A stretch of DNA of 64,000 bases. It comes from Arenicola marina (Eukaryota; Annelida; Polychaeta; Arenicolidae). Shown piece by piece: positions 35,579-47,179 of the stretch. Position numbers and translations under genes: made by a program. Where the stretch lies: NCBI GenBank assembly GCA_964019135.1, contig OZ025258.1:27956186-28020185 (forward strand). The letters are read 5' to 3'. Position 1 is the stretch's first letter; each line of letters starts with the position of its first letter. The notes under the pieces were generated by a model. That model was not told the origin of the DNA. It made no database searches and was given only the letters and a program-made list of their open reading frames with translations.

Positions 35579-36214
35579 TCAACGCCAGCCGTCGAAATGC
35601 TCTTTGACGGCCCCGGTGGCGCAGTCTCTCGCCGTTTGGCCCTTGGCGTTACGAGCCTGCAGGTCGGCGCCGCGCTCCGCCAGGTGGCGCACACTGGCAA
35701 TGTTGCCATGAGCCGCGGCCACGTGTAGCGGCGTATTGCCCCCCGCGTCCTGCAGTGAAATGTCGTCTGGTTTACCGGCCTCCTCCAGTAAGTAGCGCAG
35801 GACGTCCACGTTGCCAGACATTCGGCTGTTAATGGAGAGCGCCGCGATGTGGACCGGGTACCTGCCTCGCCAGTCCTGTGCGCTCACATCGGCGCCGTGC
35901 GGAACCAACAAACGCGCGGCCACCACATTGTTTTGGCGGGCAGCCCGGTGAAGGGTGGTCTCCCCGTCCCGACTGGAGGAGTTGGGGTCCGCCCCGTGCT
36001 GCAGCATCAACTCCACCATGGCCATCTTATTGGCCGCCAGGGCCGTGTGTAGCGGGATGTGGACACTCCGGTTACAGGAGAAGAGACAATCCGATGTGTA
36101 ATCTTCATTGATGAGGTCCGCAGCGCCCTCACCGGCCTCTTCCAAAATCATCCGCACACCTCTGACGTCATTGTTGCCAACCGCCTGACGTAATGGTGAC
36201 GTAGCGTTGCCCAT
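35579..36214 (-). CDS. N-myristoylated ankyrin-repeat protein A
   Basis: Single-exon frame of 211 aa. The N-terminus MGNATS has Gly2 and Ser6, a good N-myristoylation signal, so membrane attachment is likely. Ankyrin repeats: a degenerate first repeat (about 6-35), then HIPLHTALAANKMAMVELML (about 52-71), DGETTLHRAARQNNVVAARL (about 83-102), YPVHIAALSINS (about 118-129) and NTPLHVAAAHGNIASVRHLA (about 159-178). Between repeats 1 and 2 is the shared segment NEDYTSDC, also found in the other three ankyrin genes of this window (x-DY-x2-DC). No partner domain is visible; the role is probably a protein-binding scaffold. Closest relative here is protein B at 48084. The start is set by the conserved MGN and by the lack of upstream similarity. 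Function unknown. Confidence 0.85.
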   Translation of the reverse strand: MGNATSPLRQAVGNNDVRGVRMILEEAGEGAADLINEDYTSDCLFSCNRSVHIPLHTALAANKMAMVELMLQHGADPNSSSRDGETTLHRAARQNNVVAARLLVPHGADVSAQDWRGRYPVHIAALSINSRMSGNVDVLRYLLEEAGKPDDISLQDAGGNTPLHVAAAHGNIASVRHLAERGADLQARNAKGQTARDCATGAVKEHFDGWR

Positions 36215-36989
36215 GGTGACGTGTCAGTTTATACTCAACTAGGATGATCGTTAAAGATCGGTCATTCAAATAGTTGTCACCCTTTTAGCTGAAATGGAAG
36301 ACAAAAATACCCGTAAAAATCATGGAATTTAAACGTTATTGAATGAAGGACATATAGTCTATATATCAACCAATGCGGGAACATTTATCAGGTGAGTCGT
36401 TTCGTTGGGAACGTTCTGATGCATAAGCCTAAAATGGCTGTCAAAAAGTCTCTATATATAGACTGTATAATGTTATAAAATACGCCATCAACAGCTTTAA
36501 CACCAATGGCGGGTAAGTGTGATTTATAATGATATGCCACCACACCTTGTGCAGGTCTAGATGCAGACCGAATCCTATACATAATTCACATATTACGGCA
36601 CACTAGAGAAAATGAAAAACACATTCTCTTCTATTTAAATATTGGTTATTCCAAGACGTCCTATATTATACGACTCATTGTTATGGACGACCATGTTTTG
36701 TTTGCCACTGTTTGCAAGAACGTTCAAGTTTGATCACCTGTCGATCTCGCCCGAGAACCTTAAAATTTATTGTCACGGCTATTGACTGTGTCAATTATAT
36801 TGCCTGGCGCTTCGTAAACTCACGGTATTGAGACACAGTTGCCACGTACATTACACGAACGTATCGCAAGATAGGCTTAGCATTAGAATTTTACATAATG
36901 CTCGTCACATTACATTGGTTACTTACTAAGTTAGTGTGTTGTTGGCATCCGTCCGTCTGCGAAAGACGATGGATTTGCAGCTTTGTTTG

Positions 36990-38310
36990 GTTTAAGTTAT
37001 ACGATTCGTAACGCGGCATTTACGCTTATGGCTGAATAAGCCTATCTGTGATCGACAGAGCTTACCGCAGTCATCGCAATGGTGACCTGTCGATAGATCC
37101 TGGTTTGTGCTCGCTGGTGGACGCCTAGATTGGCGTTTTAAGTCCAGTTTCACAAACCAAAGCCCGTCGTGGTGGGCTATTCCGTCCCGCACGTCACGTG
37201 CCCATCCCCTCTTTTGGGATGCCAGATCCTCCCAAGAATCTGGATCAATGCCGAAAGCCTTCATGTCCCGCTTACAAACATCCTTAAACCTAAGCTTTGG
37301 CCGTCCAGTTGGCCTTTTGCCGTCGACGAGTTCACCGTATAGCATAGCCCTGACGCATGGCCCTCACGACCTCAACCCTAACGGGGGTGTAAGGGTCATG
37401 CCATACACATGGTCAAAAAAGTAACATTGCATCACCCAGCTCGCTTCAATGAATGATTGTCGATTATGACGGGGAACCTACCTCTCCTAATCGCCTCAAC
37501 CCTCTTCTTTAGACATTACTTGGACCATAGGATGCATTCATTTTAAAGTTTGCTCTCTACTTCTTGCACATCAATGATATTTTCGTCGGTCGTTAACGGT
37601 TTCCCTCTCTGCCGCTTCAAATTTTCCTAGGCAGTTGCCGCGGCTCGTTTGTTGACATCAGGCAATACACCCGAAAGCTTCCGCATGGCGGCGCCACTAA
37701 GTTTGTTTGTGTGTCTATAGTCGTGTGTGCGTTTTTGACGAAACTAGCGGCGCCGCCATGCGGATGATGTCGGTTCTATAGCATGGTAAAATTTGAAGCG
37801 TCAGAGCGGAAAGCCGTTAACAACCGATGAAAATATAGTTGATGTGCAAGTAATAGAGAGCAAACTTTAAACTGAATGCATCCTAGGGTCCAAGTAATGT
37901 CTAAAGAAGAGGGTCGAGGCGATTTAGAGCGGAAGGCTCGTTGTCATAATCGACAATCATTCATCGAAGTGAGCTTGGTTATGCATTACTACTTTTTTAA
38001 CCATGTGTATTGCTTGACCCTTCTGCCTATCAGCTTGTTGTCAGAAGGGTCAAGTTCACTGGGCTACGTATAGCACATCCTTAGGAATGCGCTCATCTTG
38101 CATACGATGAACGTTCCCAAGCCAACGTAGACGACTTTGCTTCACAAGAGCAAGAATGCTTGGTAGGTTGGCCCTGGCTAACACTTCAGCATTCGTGACC
38201 TTGTCTTGCCAAGATATGCCTAAAATGTTTCGCAGGCAACGAAAATGGAAGTTATTCAATTTACTTTCTTGGTTACTTACACAGGCCACATAAACGTCCC
38301 GATGAAGCAT
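36990..38310 (-). mobile_element. LINE 3' fragment split by a DNA transposon
   Basis: Two minus-strand pieces form one non-LTR retrotransposon C-terminus. 38076-38310 encodes NNFHFRCLRNILGISWQDKV...RLRWLGNVHRM...RIPKD, and 36992-37345 continues with LYGELVDGKRPTGRPKLRFK...SWEDLASQ and a C-terminal CDDCGKLC...HKRKC zinc-finger-like end. Such sequences follow the reverse transcriptase in many LINEs. The 5' part is missing, as in most LINE copies. The break between the pieces is the 722-bp inverted-repeat element at 37345-38066. Confidence 0.85.
37345..38066. mobile_element. Mutator-like MITE, 722 bp, inserted in the LINE
   Basis: Terminal inverted repeats of about 320 bp, from TAGCCCTGACGCATGG at the left to AAGTTCACTGGGCTA at the right, meeting at a short centre near 37690-37750 flanked by CATGGCGGCGCC. 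The 9-bp target duplication CGTATAGCA is at 37336-37344 and 38067-38075. Removing the element restores the LINE reading frame around the junction. No transposase is encoded. Long inverted repeats plus a 9-bp duplication suggest the MULE superfamily. Confidence 0.85.
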
Positions 38311-38547
38311 ATATGTAAGCCATCTCGTAAATACTTTTTCGGATTTACAGATCCAACATATAGGTTCTTACTAGCCCTGTTTATAGCTTCCAGGCTTGTC
38401 CGCTCGCAAGCGGCCCGTCAGATTTTTCCCGCATTAACAGCCATGAACAGGACTAGGTTCTTACTAGACCGTTATAAGCTTACATACTACCTTAGGGTTT
38501 ATATATCCAACTTATATAGACCGATACAGGTAGTGGGTGCCTCCGTA

Positions 38548-38705
38548 GCCTAATAACACAGGGGCCTGAAACACCAGCCCAACACGAGGATCGGGGGCCT
38601 TATCTAGTACCCGATACAAGGAAGTATGTTTCCTTGTATCAGGTTCTATACTAGCTAAGGACGACCCCGTGTTGGGCTCGCGTTTCAAGCGCCTGAGGTA
38701 ATAAC
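38548..38705. mobile_element. Palindromic foldback element, about 155 bp
   Basis: CCTAATAACACAGGGGCCTG...AGCCCAACACGAGG at the left pairs with CCCCGTGTTGGGCT...CGCCTGAGGTAATAACG at the right. An inner pair, GATACAAGGAA / TTCCTTGTATC, forms the tip. It is a hairpin-type non-autonomous element; the target duplication is unclear. Confidence 0.5.
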
Positions 38706-39707
38706 GCTGCTTTAACGGCACCTGCTACTTTTGTCTGGGTCTCACCGGACCAATATATAAGCATAGGCCTCTTGTATTTAACGCTCGGGATGTATACTCG
38801 GTTCGTGACAAACCGACAGGACATAAAAGTGTGACCGACCGAATGAGATTCGTTTTAACCGCTGCTAATTCCGGGAGTTTGTAGGTATATACGGCATATT
38901 TAACAATGCAATTTAACTGACCTATATTACTGTAAGACGATTGGAAAGAAACATTGAATCACTTACGCTCGATCAGCATGAGATTACTGATACTATTTAA
39001 AGCCGAACGCGAAACTGCAGTCAGAGTTGCCTCTTCTAGCAAGCATATATAATTACCTGCAAGCACCTGTCTAGACACCAGATCCGCCACTGTGTTTATG
39101 TTACTTAGTTCTGTTGGGAGGGGAGACAACATATATCGCGACCATCTGACAGGTATTTTTGTCCCACCCGGAGGGCACGTGGTGGATATATATGTCACCC
39201 CTCTTCGAACAGAAGTAAAGTATCCTCGCGAATCGGCTGGTCTATATAGAACATGCATACAGCATCAGCATCAAGCATCAGTGAGCACCGTGTTAAGATT
39301 GGCTGGGCGTCATATGTTCCTTACACACCGGGCCTATATTTTACACACTGATTTACGCGTATCTGAGCTGTGGTATGAACCTGTCGCCATTCGCCGTCGA
39401 CAAAGTCAGTTAGTTGGAAGCCATACACAGCCTTTGGCGAGCCGGGCTAAATTTTACTGAACTGAAAGGGTGTAGATATATCTACCCACCTGTTCCGCCA
39501 GTAACGGTTACATTTGGTATTCCCTCGGGTCAAGTCTCGGTCTGCGCCACTGACTCCTCCTTCGTACGTCAGCCACGCAGTCAGTCCGTACACTACATGG
39601 AGGCGGCGGGCCTATTTTGTAAATTAAAATAGCCTCCCGCGGTCTCCTTTATGAGAGAGGCGGCAGCTATATGTCAAACCCCTTTACGATGGCCTACCTA
39701 CTGTGGC
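38706..39707. other. Intergenic stretch without a supported gene
   Basis: No domain or coding pattern. Short frames on both strands overlap one another and share no family resemblance. Confidence 0.5.
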
Positions 39708-39963
39708 CCAAAAGTACAATCTAGAGGCGTGGCGTTTACTGACTGCGGCGTGGCGTTTACTGACTGCGGCGTGGCGTTTACTGACTGCGGCGTGGCGTTT
39801 ACTGACTGCGGCGTGGCGTAAGCACATACAGGCAGCAACGCCACGCCGCCAGATTGTACTTTTGGGGCGTTAAAAGTGGCAGCGTGGCGCTGCTGTCTGT
39901 ATGTGCAAACGCCACGCCGCAGTCAGTAAACGCCACGCCGCTAGATTGTACTTTTGGGCCACA
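39708..39963. mobile_element. Foldback element with nested tandem repeats
   Basis: Outer arms CTGTGGCCCAAAAGTACAAT and its complement ATTGTACTTTTGGGCCACAG lie at 39708-39727 and 39944-39963. Inside the left arm are five tandem copies of a 21-bp unit (GGCGTGGCGTTTACTGACTGC); inside the right arm are complementary copies (GCAGTCAGTAAACGCCACGC). TACCTAC stands at both edges (a 7-8 bp duplication), which would fit an hAT-like insertion. Confidence 0.55.
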
Positions 39964-42920
39964 GTACCTACCGTCACGTTTAATCAGACAGTTGAGTTGA
40001 GTCTCCCGCTATATATACGTAACTGTATAAATCTTGAGGATTTTGCTGGTCGGCACGGCGCGCTCGCTATCATGAAAGCAGCCAGTCTTGTCGTGGTAAC
40101 CTTACAGCGTCATGCAACCTGGCCTTTCACTTTATATTACGGTCCGGTAGGGTGCGCTGGCTGCCGTTGTACCAGCTTGACTGAATGTTTGTAGTATGTA
40201 GATGGGTCGAGCGGTGTGCAGACCTATTATTATGCATCTATATAGCGCAGCCAGTCAGGGCATCCCATGGCTGGATCACCCCCACACCCCCTCCACCCTC
40301 CCCCCACACACACACCCGGTGCTGGACCACGTGGCGCGACAAACTGTATGCTGACGCCAAAAAGTCGTCTATGATGTTAATGAACTACTTATATTTATCT
40401 ATATCAAATATATGCATATTTACACAGAAGCTATTATATATATATAACAGTCTGCAACACGTGCACAATATATTACATATCTGAGGCCTACGTATACATA
40501 CATGTTTTTGCGATATCATGAAGGCCCGCCCGCCCGTTTGGAGCGGTAGTCTATATACCGTTGTGCCTCGCCACACATGATATCAACTTTTCCTTGTCCG
40601 TCATAAGGAATGGTCGGATACATGTGTGATAGGCTACAAGCGGTGAGGCGCGCATCAAACACTACAGTGGTGAGCATAAGTATAAGTATGTATATCATGG
40701 CAGTATACCTCACTGACCAGGGGTGGATCCAGAGGGTAGGATTTTGACGGGGTGGAGGTGGTGATGTTTAAGGGCATATGTTTGTAATGTGCCCCCCCCC
40801 CCCCGCCCCCTCCCCAACTCCCCTCCTCGTCGTTACCCTAAAAGTAGATGGTATATAGTTGCAAAAACGGTAAAAAGAGGGAAGGGGCGACATGTGACAC
40901 CTCTTGAAAACTCACCTGCCAGATGACCGACATGGGAAATAACTAGGCTACATCAGCTTGTCCTCAATCCGGAATTCATCTTGGAGAGAAAACGACGCAG
41001 ATTTAGGCCAGCCATGCAGTTAGACCATTTCATGGCCTGTCCGACACTATAGGACTCTTCACCATACTCTTCATGCGGCTCCACTGCACGTTGTCCCGTT
41101 CCCCACCTGTGTGACGAGTGTTGTAAGGCCTGCTATCCGTCGGACCTCGGGAGTCGGACGGATGCAAGGGAAGTGACAGAACAGTCAGCGATTCCCAGGC
41201 ACTGCACTGCTTCCTGCTGGATGAGGATACTAGCTACTACTGCTCAGTTGGCATATACATCGTCAGTACCTCGTGAGCCAAGCGGAAGTGACGACTAGCT
41301 AGGCGTCATGGAAGCATTCGATTCCCGTGCGGCGTACTAAGCCAGGCAGGGGGGGTTGGGGGTGTGGGGGGGGGGGGGGGGAGGTAGCATTGCCTAGTTC
41401 TGACATCTGCCGCTCATGGCGAGTGATCCATCGATCTATATCCATGCATGCGGGCCCTATACAGATGGCGCATATCTTTGGTAGGTATATCCGTGCGGTA
41501 ACCCGAGTACGCACATTACGCATCGGTATACCGGCCGACACTTCTTTCACCCGGTTATGAGTGCGCGCGCATCCATTCGGTATGCCGATGTGCCCCGTTC
41601 AAAACAGCTCGGGACATTCGGGAGAAGATAGCGGCTGATTGAAAGGTGATGAGAGTAGGTTGGTTCCAGAGCCCCAACGTGCACCGGATGTGAACGGTGT
41701 GTGCATTTCATTGTAATAGGCTTATCCCTATCGGCACACCCGGAAGTTCCCTGTCACGTGTTGCGGGTCCCGGGCGGGATACCGAGCCTGGCCCAAAGAA
41801 ATGCGCCCAGAGACAGAAGCGGTCAACCAGTTCGGCCTTGACTATTCTCTGTCGGTCGGGGGCTGCATGTGGCCTACTGTAGAAACCAGGCCGCGGGGCT
41901 GTCATAAATGGTAATGGTGACTGCTTTATTGACACTCGTAAAGTGAGCACGCATACACGTTATGTAGACCTATGCCGTATATGAAAACCACAGGTAGGCC
42001 TACTGTGCATGGTCTGTCCCCCTCATTGGCCCACCTATCAAATAACACAGCGCGGAGATAACCGGTCGAATAATATTGATTTGTCTGACTGATACAAGTC
42101 AGTCATGCGCAACAGACGCGAAATCAATAATTTGGTGTTTGAGGCTACGTTGACGCACACATGGCTTATACGGGCAGGCCACATTAACCTGGTTGTGACG
42201 GGAACAAGCTAACAGTAAACAGTTCTTGGCCATAAGGATAATGAACACTGAGGCAAATATTATAGCGAAACCCACTCGTAGGCCTATCTTGGAATGCCCG
42301 AATACAGGTTTAATAATCTTGCCAGGAATCAGCCTCAGCTAATCCTCACAGACTGCTATAGAAGTCATGAAATCTGTTTACGGCCGAGTAATGCAATAAT
42401 GCGAATATTGGTCGGGGGGGGGGGTTAATGACGAACCCTGTTTTAGCAACCTATCCCTGTACATTTTGGTGTGATGTAGGCATATATGCACGAATCGATC
42501 CCAAAAGTAAGACGTTTGATTTCACCAAAAAATTCTGTAAGTGGCCATATATAATAAAGATTTTTTCATAAAGTTGATTTTGTATGCCCCTATACATAAT
42601 AATATGCAAACATAAAGGCATTGTTTATTAATAATATGTATATCGGAACAAGGTCGGATCCGGGCGGGGGGGAGGGGGGGGTGCAGGGGGTCGTTTTTCA
42701 ACGCAAAATTTAGGCCATCTGCCCCACCCCCCTATTTTTTTTATAGAGGAACGCTATCTGAGGCGGCGTGGACCCCCCTCCCCCTCCCCGGTTGCAAGTT
42801 TTCAGTGTAAAAAATGTGGCACCCCCGGTCCGGTCGCAATTTTGTTGAAAGCCGCCCCCCATCCTGCGGAGTGATTTCAAAGTACAAGCTGCTATATATA
42901 TATGAGGAGAAGAGTCAAAA
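39964..42920. other. Intergenic stretch without a supported gene
   Basis: Contains homopolymer G or C runs (40791-40805, 41363-41380, 42415-42424), TA-rich patches and a G-rich, C-rich stretch at 42664-42790. I see no exon, RNA gene or terminal-repeat element that I can support. Confidence 0.5.
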
Positions 42921-42924
42921 ACTG

Positions 42925-43182
42925 TCACTGCTGGGCTCGCGCTAGGATATTTTTTTCATTAGCCAATTTGGCTAATCCATGGAAAAACATTAGCCAAAAT
43001 TAGCCAAATATTTATTGAGGATTTTCTGGTTCCATTTGTTGAAAAAAACATGAATAAAAAGGTGTTTGTAGTTGAAATTTTATATTCGCCATTTTGGCGA
43101 GTGTCCAGGAAGTTCTTATCGCCAAATCCCGAATTTTCTCGCCAAATGGCTATTGGCGAATGCTAACGCGAGCCCAGCACTG
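42925..43182. mobile_element. Inverted-repeat element next to the ETFBKMT 3' end
   Basis: TGCTGGGCTCGCGCTAG at about 42929 and CTAACGCGAGCCCAGCA at about 43164 are inverted copies. Between them are multiple short ATTAGCCAAAATTAGCCAAAT and TTCGCCATTTTGGCGA palindromes. Likely a small non-autonomous element; no clear target duplication. Confidence 0.45.
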
Positions 43183-43269
43183 TATTTATTCGTTGACATT
43201 CATCTCTCCCAACGTGTTAACAGTAGTATCAAGAGTGAACGTCAGGTTTACAGTGATACAACACTTTAT

Positions 43270-46200
43270 TTACATCTTTTCTCCGAACGTCCAAACATAA
43301 CCCTGGGTCAGTCCGTTATTTTCCAGACGGGCATGTTCCGGTAATTCGTATTGCGCGAGTAAAGATAACTGCTTCGTCAACGGATTTTTTAGAAAATAAA
43401 TCCTTCCTGGGTCGCCAATCAGAACGCGTTTCCCTTTTTGATGCAATTGCTTCATCCACTGGAATACTCTATTGGTAAACGACTCGTCGTAAAACATGTC
43501 GCCAAGAAAGACAACGTCCCATTGGTCATCTAACTGACCAATCAAATCGCTTGTTTCCGTTTCAATGTTTACTTTGTTGAGACCGGCATTTAAACGAGCC
43601 GCCACCGCCGCAACTGGAAAAACAAGTGTTTATTACAATGATTGTGTTTTTAATAGTAGGCCTATATGGTTATTGAAACCCTTATTAACGGCTCAGATGA
43701 CCACGTTTGATAAACTGATGCCGGATCGGATGTCATAAGATCTCCGAAGAAGGGTGGAGCAAAAATCTTACGACAGGGGGCGTTAGGGGATGGACAGGTT
43801 TCGGACCCCTGAATTCGCCAAAGATATACCAGCAATGCCCGATAACTAACATAAACTGCATGGCTACATGCTTCTGCACGTATATGTGGTTATGTAAAAG
43901 TAGATGCGATCTCGGTGTGAATATTCTAAGATATTTATAGAGGTGCTTAAATGTTGTAAACTGGAGCGGCTGGAACTAACCACACACCCTGGTTCTACGA
44001 ACCTTTACATATATCGTTGGCTACAGCTCGCTGAGCTCCCTTTATCGATGCTGCTACAGCACTCGCTCCACACCCTGAACCAACATCCAACACCACCTTG
44101 CCAGAGACCGTACTCGGATTGTCCAAGACATACCTACAACATATTTATCAGGGTTTAAAACAGCAATTTTGTATTTAAGAGTGCATGGAGCCCGGGTTGG
44201 GGGGGGGGGATTAATAGAATGCTGGCTTTGGGACGGTTCGGCAGTGAAGCCCCCCCCCCACACCAGCATTTCCATTGACCCACTCTAATGTGACCGCTCC
44301 ATGCAGACCCGCTTCGTTATTTATCCAGCAAACCCGTCCGCTCTATAAACGCAAATGTTTGCTCCCCCGCCCCACCGGTCGCAATTTTTTTAATATCTTT
44401 TTCATCATAAATGTCCGCCCTCTCAGACATCACCTGATCACGGGCACCCCCACCCTGGTGTCTACCTGGTGAGGGCCTGTCTGCCTGGGGAGGGTCTGTC
44501 TACCCGGTCAGGGCCTGTCTACCCGGTCAGGGCCTGTCTACCCGGTCAGGGCCTGTCTGCCTGGTGAGGGCCTGTCTACCCGGTGAGGGCCTGTCTACCC
44601 GGTGAGGACCTGTTTGCCTGTTGAGGGCCTGTCTGCCTGGTGAGGGCATGTCTGCCTGGTGAGGGCCTGTCTACCCGGTCAGGGCCTGTCTGCCTGGTGA
44701 GGGCCTGTCTACCCGGTCAGGGCCTGTCTGCCTGTTGAGGGCCTGTCTACCCGGTCAGGGCCCGTCTACCCGGTCAGGGCCTGTCTACCCGGTCAGGGCC
44801 TGTCTACCCGGTCAGGGCCTGTCTACCCGGTCAGGGCCTGTCTACCCGGTCAGGGCCTGTCTACCCGGTCAGGGCCTGTCTGCCTGTTGAGGGCCTGTCT
44901 ACCCGGTCAGGGCCTGTCTACCCGGTCAGGGCCTGTCTACCCGGTCAGGGCCTGTCTGCCTGTTGAGGGCCTGTCTACCCGGTCAGGGCCTACCCACCTG
45001 GTCAGGGCCTGTCTGCCTGTTGAGGGCCTGTCTACCCGGTCAGGGCCTGTCTACCCGGTCATGGCCTGTCTACCCGGTCAGGGCCTGTCTACCCGATCAG
45101 AGCCTGTCTACCCGGTCAGGGCCTGTCTGCCTGGTGAGGGCCTGCCTACCCGGTCAGGGCCTGTCTGCCTGTTGAGGGCCTGTCTACCCGGTCAGGGCCT
45201 GTCTACCCGGTCAGGGCCTGTCTACCCGGTCAGGGCCTGTCTGCCTGTTGAGGGCCTGTCTACCCGGTCAGGGCCTGTCTACCCGGTCAGGGCCTGTCTG
45301 CCTGTTGATGGCCTGTCTACCCGGTCAGGGCCTGTCTACCCGGTCAGGGCCTGTCTGCCTGGTGAGGGCCTGTCTACCCGGTCAGGGCCTGTCTGCCTGT
45401 TGAGGGCCTGTCTACCCGGTCAAGGCCTGTCTACCCGGTCAGGGCCTGTCTACCCGGTCAAGGCCTGTCTACCCGGTCAGGGCCTGTTTACCCGGTCAGG
45501 GCCTGGCTACCCGGTCAGGGCCTGTCTACCCGGTCAGGGCCTGTCTACCCGGTCATGGCCTGTCTACCCGGTCAGGGCCTGTCTACCCGGTCAGGGCCTG
45601 TCTGCCTGGTCAGGGCCTGTCTACCCGGTCAGGGCCTGTCTACCCGGTCAGGGCCTGTCTACCCGGTCAGGGCCTGTCTACCCGGTCAGGGCCTGTCTAC
45701 CCGGTCAGGGCCTGTCTACCCGGTCATGGCCTGTCTACCCGGTCAGGGCCTGTCTACCCGGTCAGGGCCTGTCTGCCCGGTCAGGGCCTGTCTACCCGGT
45801 CAGGGCCTGTCTACCTGTTGAGGGCCTGTCTACCCGGTCAGGGCCTGTCTGCCTGGTGAGGGCCTGTCTACCCGGTCAGGGCCTGTCTACGCGGTCAGGG
45901 CCTGTCTACCCGGTCAGGGCCTGTCTGCCTGGTCAGGGCCTGTCTACCCGGTCAGGGCCTGTCTACCCGGTCAGGGCCTGTCTACCCGGTCAGGGCCTGT
46001 CTACCCGGTCAGGGCCTGTCTACCCGGTCAGGGCCTGTCTACCCGGTCAGGGCCTGTCTACCCGGTCATGGCCTGTCTACCCGGTCAGGGCCTGTCTACC
46101 CGGTCAGGGCCTGTCTACCCGGTCAGGGCCTGTCTGCCTGGTGAGGGCCTGTCTACCCGGTCAGGGCCTGTCTACCCGGTCAGGGCCTGTCTACCCGGTC

Positions 46201-47179
46201 AGGGCCTGTCTACCCGGTCAGGGCCTGTCTGCCTGGTCAGGGCCTGTCTACCCGGTCAGGGCCTGTCTACCCGGCCAGGGCCTGTCTACCCGGTCAGGGC
46301 CTGTCTACCCGGTCAGGGCCTGTCTACCCGGCCAGGGCCTGTCTACCCGGTCAGGGCCTGTCTACCTGGTCAGGGCCTGTCTACCCGGTCAGGGCCTGTC
46401 TACCCGGTCAGGGCCTGTCTACCCGGTCAGGGCCTGTCTACCCGGTCAGGGCCTGTCTACCCGGTCAGGGCCTGTCTGCCTGGTGAGGGCCTGTCTACCC
46501 GGTCAGGGCCTGTCTGCCTGGTGAGGGCCTGTCTACCCGGTCAGGGCCTGTCTACCCGGTCATGGCCTGTCTACCCGGTCAGGGCCTGTCTACCCGGTCA
46601 GGGCCTGTCTACCCGGTCAGGGCCTACCCACCTGGTCAGCGCTTGGCCACCTGGCCAGTAGAAGGCCCAGAACGGATCCTCCACCAAACAATCCTCCTCT
46701 CGGGCGTGCCACAGGGAGCAGCTAGGGGTCAGCAGGTGCAACGGAATCTCGGGCGTAAGGTGCCTAATCGTCACTTCCGTTTCGCTCACGATGTATTGAG
46801 CAATATCCTCGTCGGAACTCAACGGCGATGTCCCGTTATTGTGAAAGTAGGACCGAGACCGCCTGAGCGCGCGTAACGGCCAAAGCCAGGCAGCGCGTGT
46901 GTTACCGCTAGTCGCTATGCGAGCGAGCTCTGTGTTCTTGCGGTAGACAGAAAACGACCGATCGAAGTTCAACTTAAAATGGTGTTTCACGATGCTCGGT
47001 TTCAGAATACGTGCTTCACGTACTAGCTTGCCCACCACGAGCGAAGCCCGTCCACATTTAGATGCGACTTGACTTGCAAATATCATTATAGTGGAGGCAT
47101 GGAAGAAGTCGATCAGTGCAGATCGGTAGAGGCTAAAGCAAGCTACTAGCACTTGACCGCTGAAAAGCAGCTCGAGCAC
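43270..47179 (-). CDS. ETFBKMT: ETFB lysine methyltransferase (METTL20)
   Basis: Mitochondrial seven-beta-strand methyltransferase that trimethylates lysines of the electron-transfer flavoprotein beta subunit. Three coding exons: 46632 to up to 47179, 44009-44133 and 43270-43613. Exon 1 ends LTPEIPLHLLTPSC...DPFWAFYWPGGQALTR. Exon 2 gives YVLDNPSTVSGK and the SAM-binding motif I VLDVGSGCGASAVAA with the acidic ANDI post-I. Exon 3 has WDVVFLGDMFYDE (the DxxY motif of this methyltransferase group) and VLIGDPGR. All align with human ETFBKMT. Phases join exactly (AG+G; T+TT). From 47179 the protein is 338 aa. An internal Met at 47086 would give 307 aa and a basic, acid-poor leader typical of a mitochondrial signal; human has 262, so that start is more likely. 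The stop TAA overlaps AATAAA, a possible very early poly(A) signal. Intron 1 is nearly all minisatellite. Confidence 0.92.
44450..46639 (-). repeat. 19-bp minisatellite continuous with a splice donor
   Basis: About 115 tandem units; in gene sense CTGACCGGGTAGACAGGCC, with variants containing CAACAGGCAGACA and CACCAGGCAGACA. The unit nearest exon 1 is CTGACCAGGTGGGTAGGCC (46621-46639), and its AG/GTGGGT is the exon 1 donor of ETFBKMT. An exact copy of that 19-mer lies at 44987-45005, 1634 bp = 86 units away. The plus strand is open in all frames for long stretches (19-residue peptide ACLPGQGLSTRSGPVYPVR); these frames are not genes. Confidence 0.95.

Noticed and set aside
44887-46524. 545-codon plus-strand open frame with a 19-residue repeat
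   Set aside because: Produced by the 19-bp minisatellite inside ETFBKMT intron 1; a unit not divisible by three and lacking stops stays open in every frame. No unique sequence or start context.
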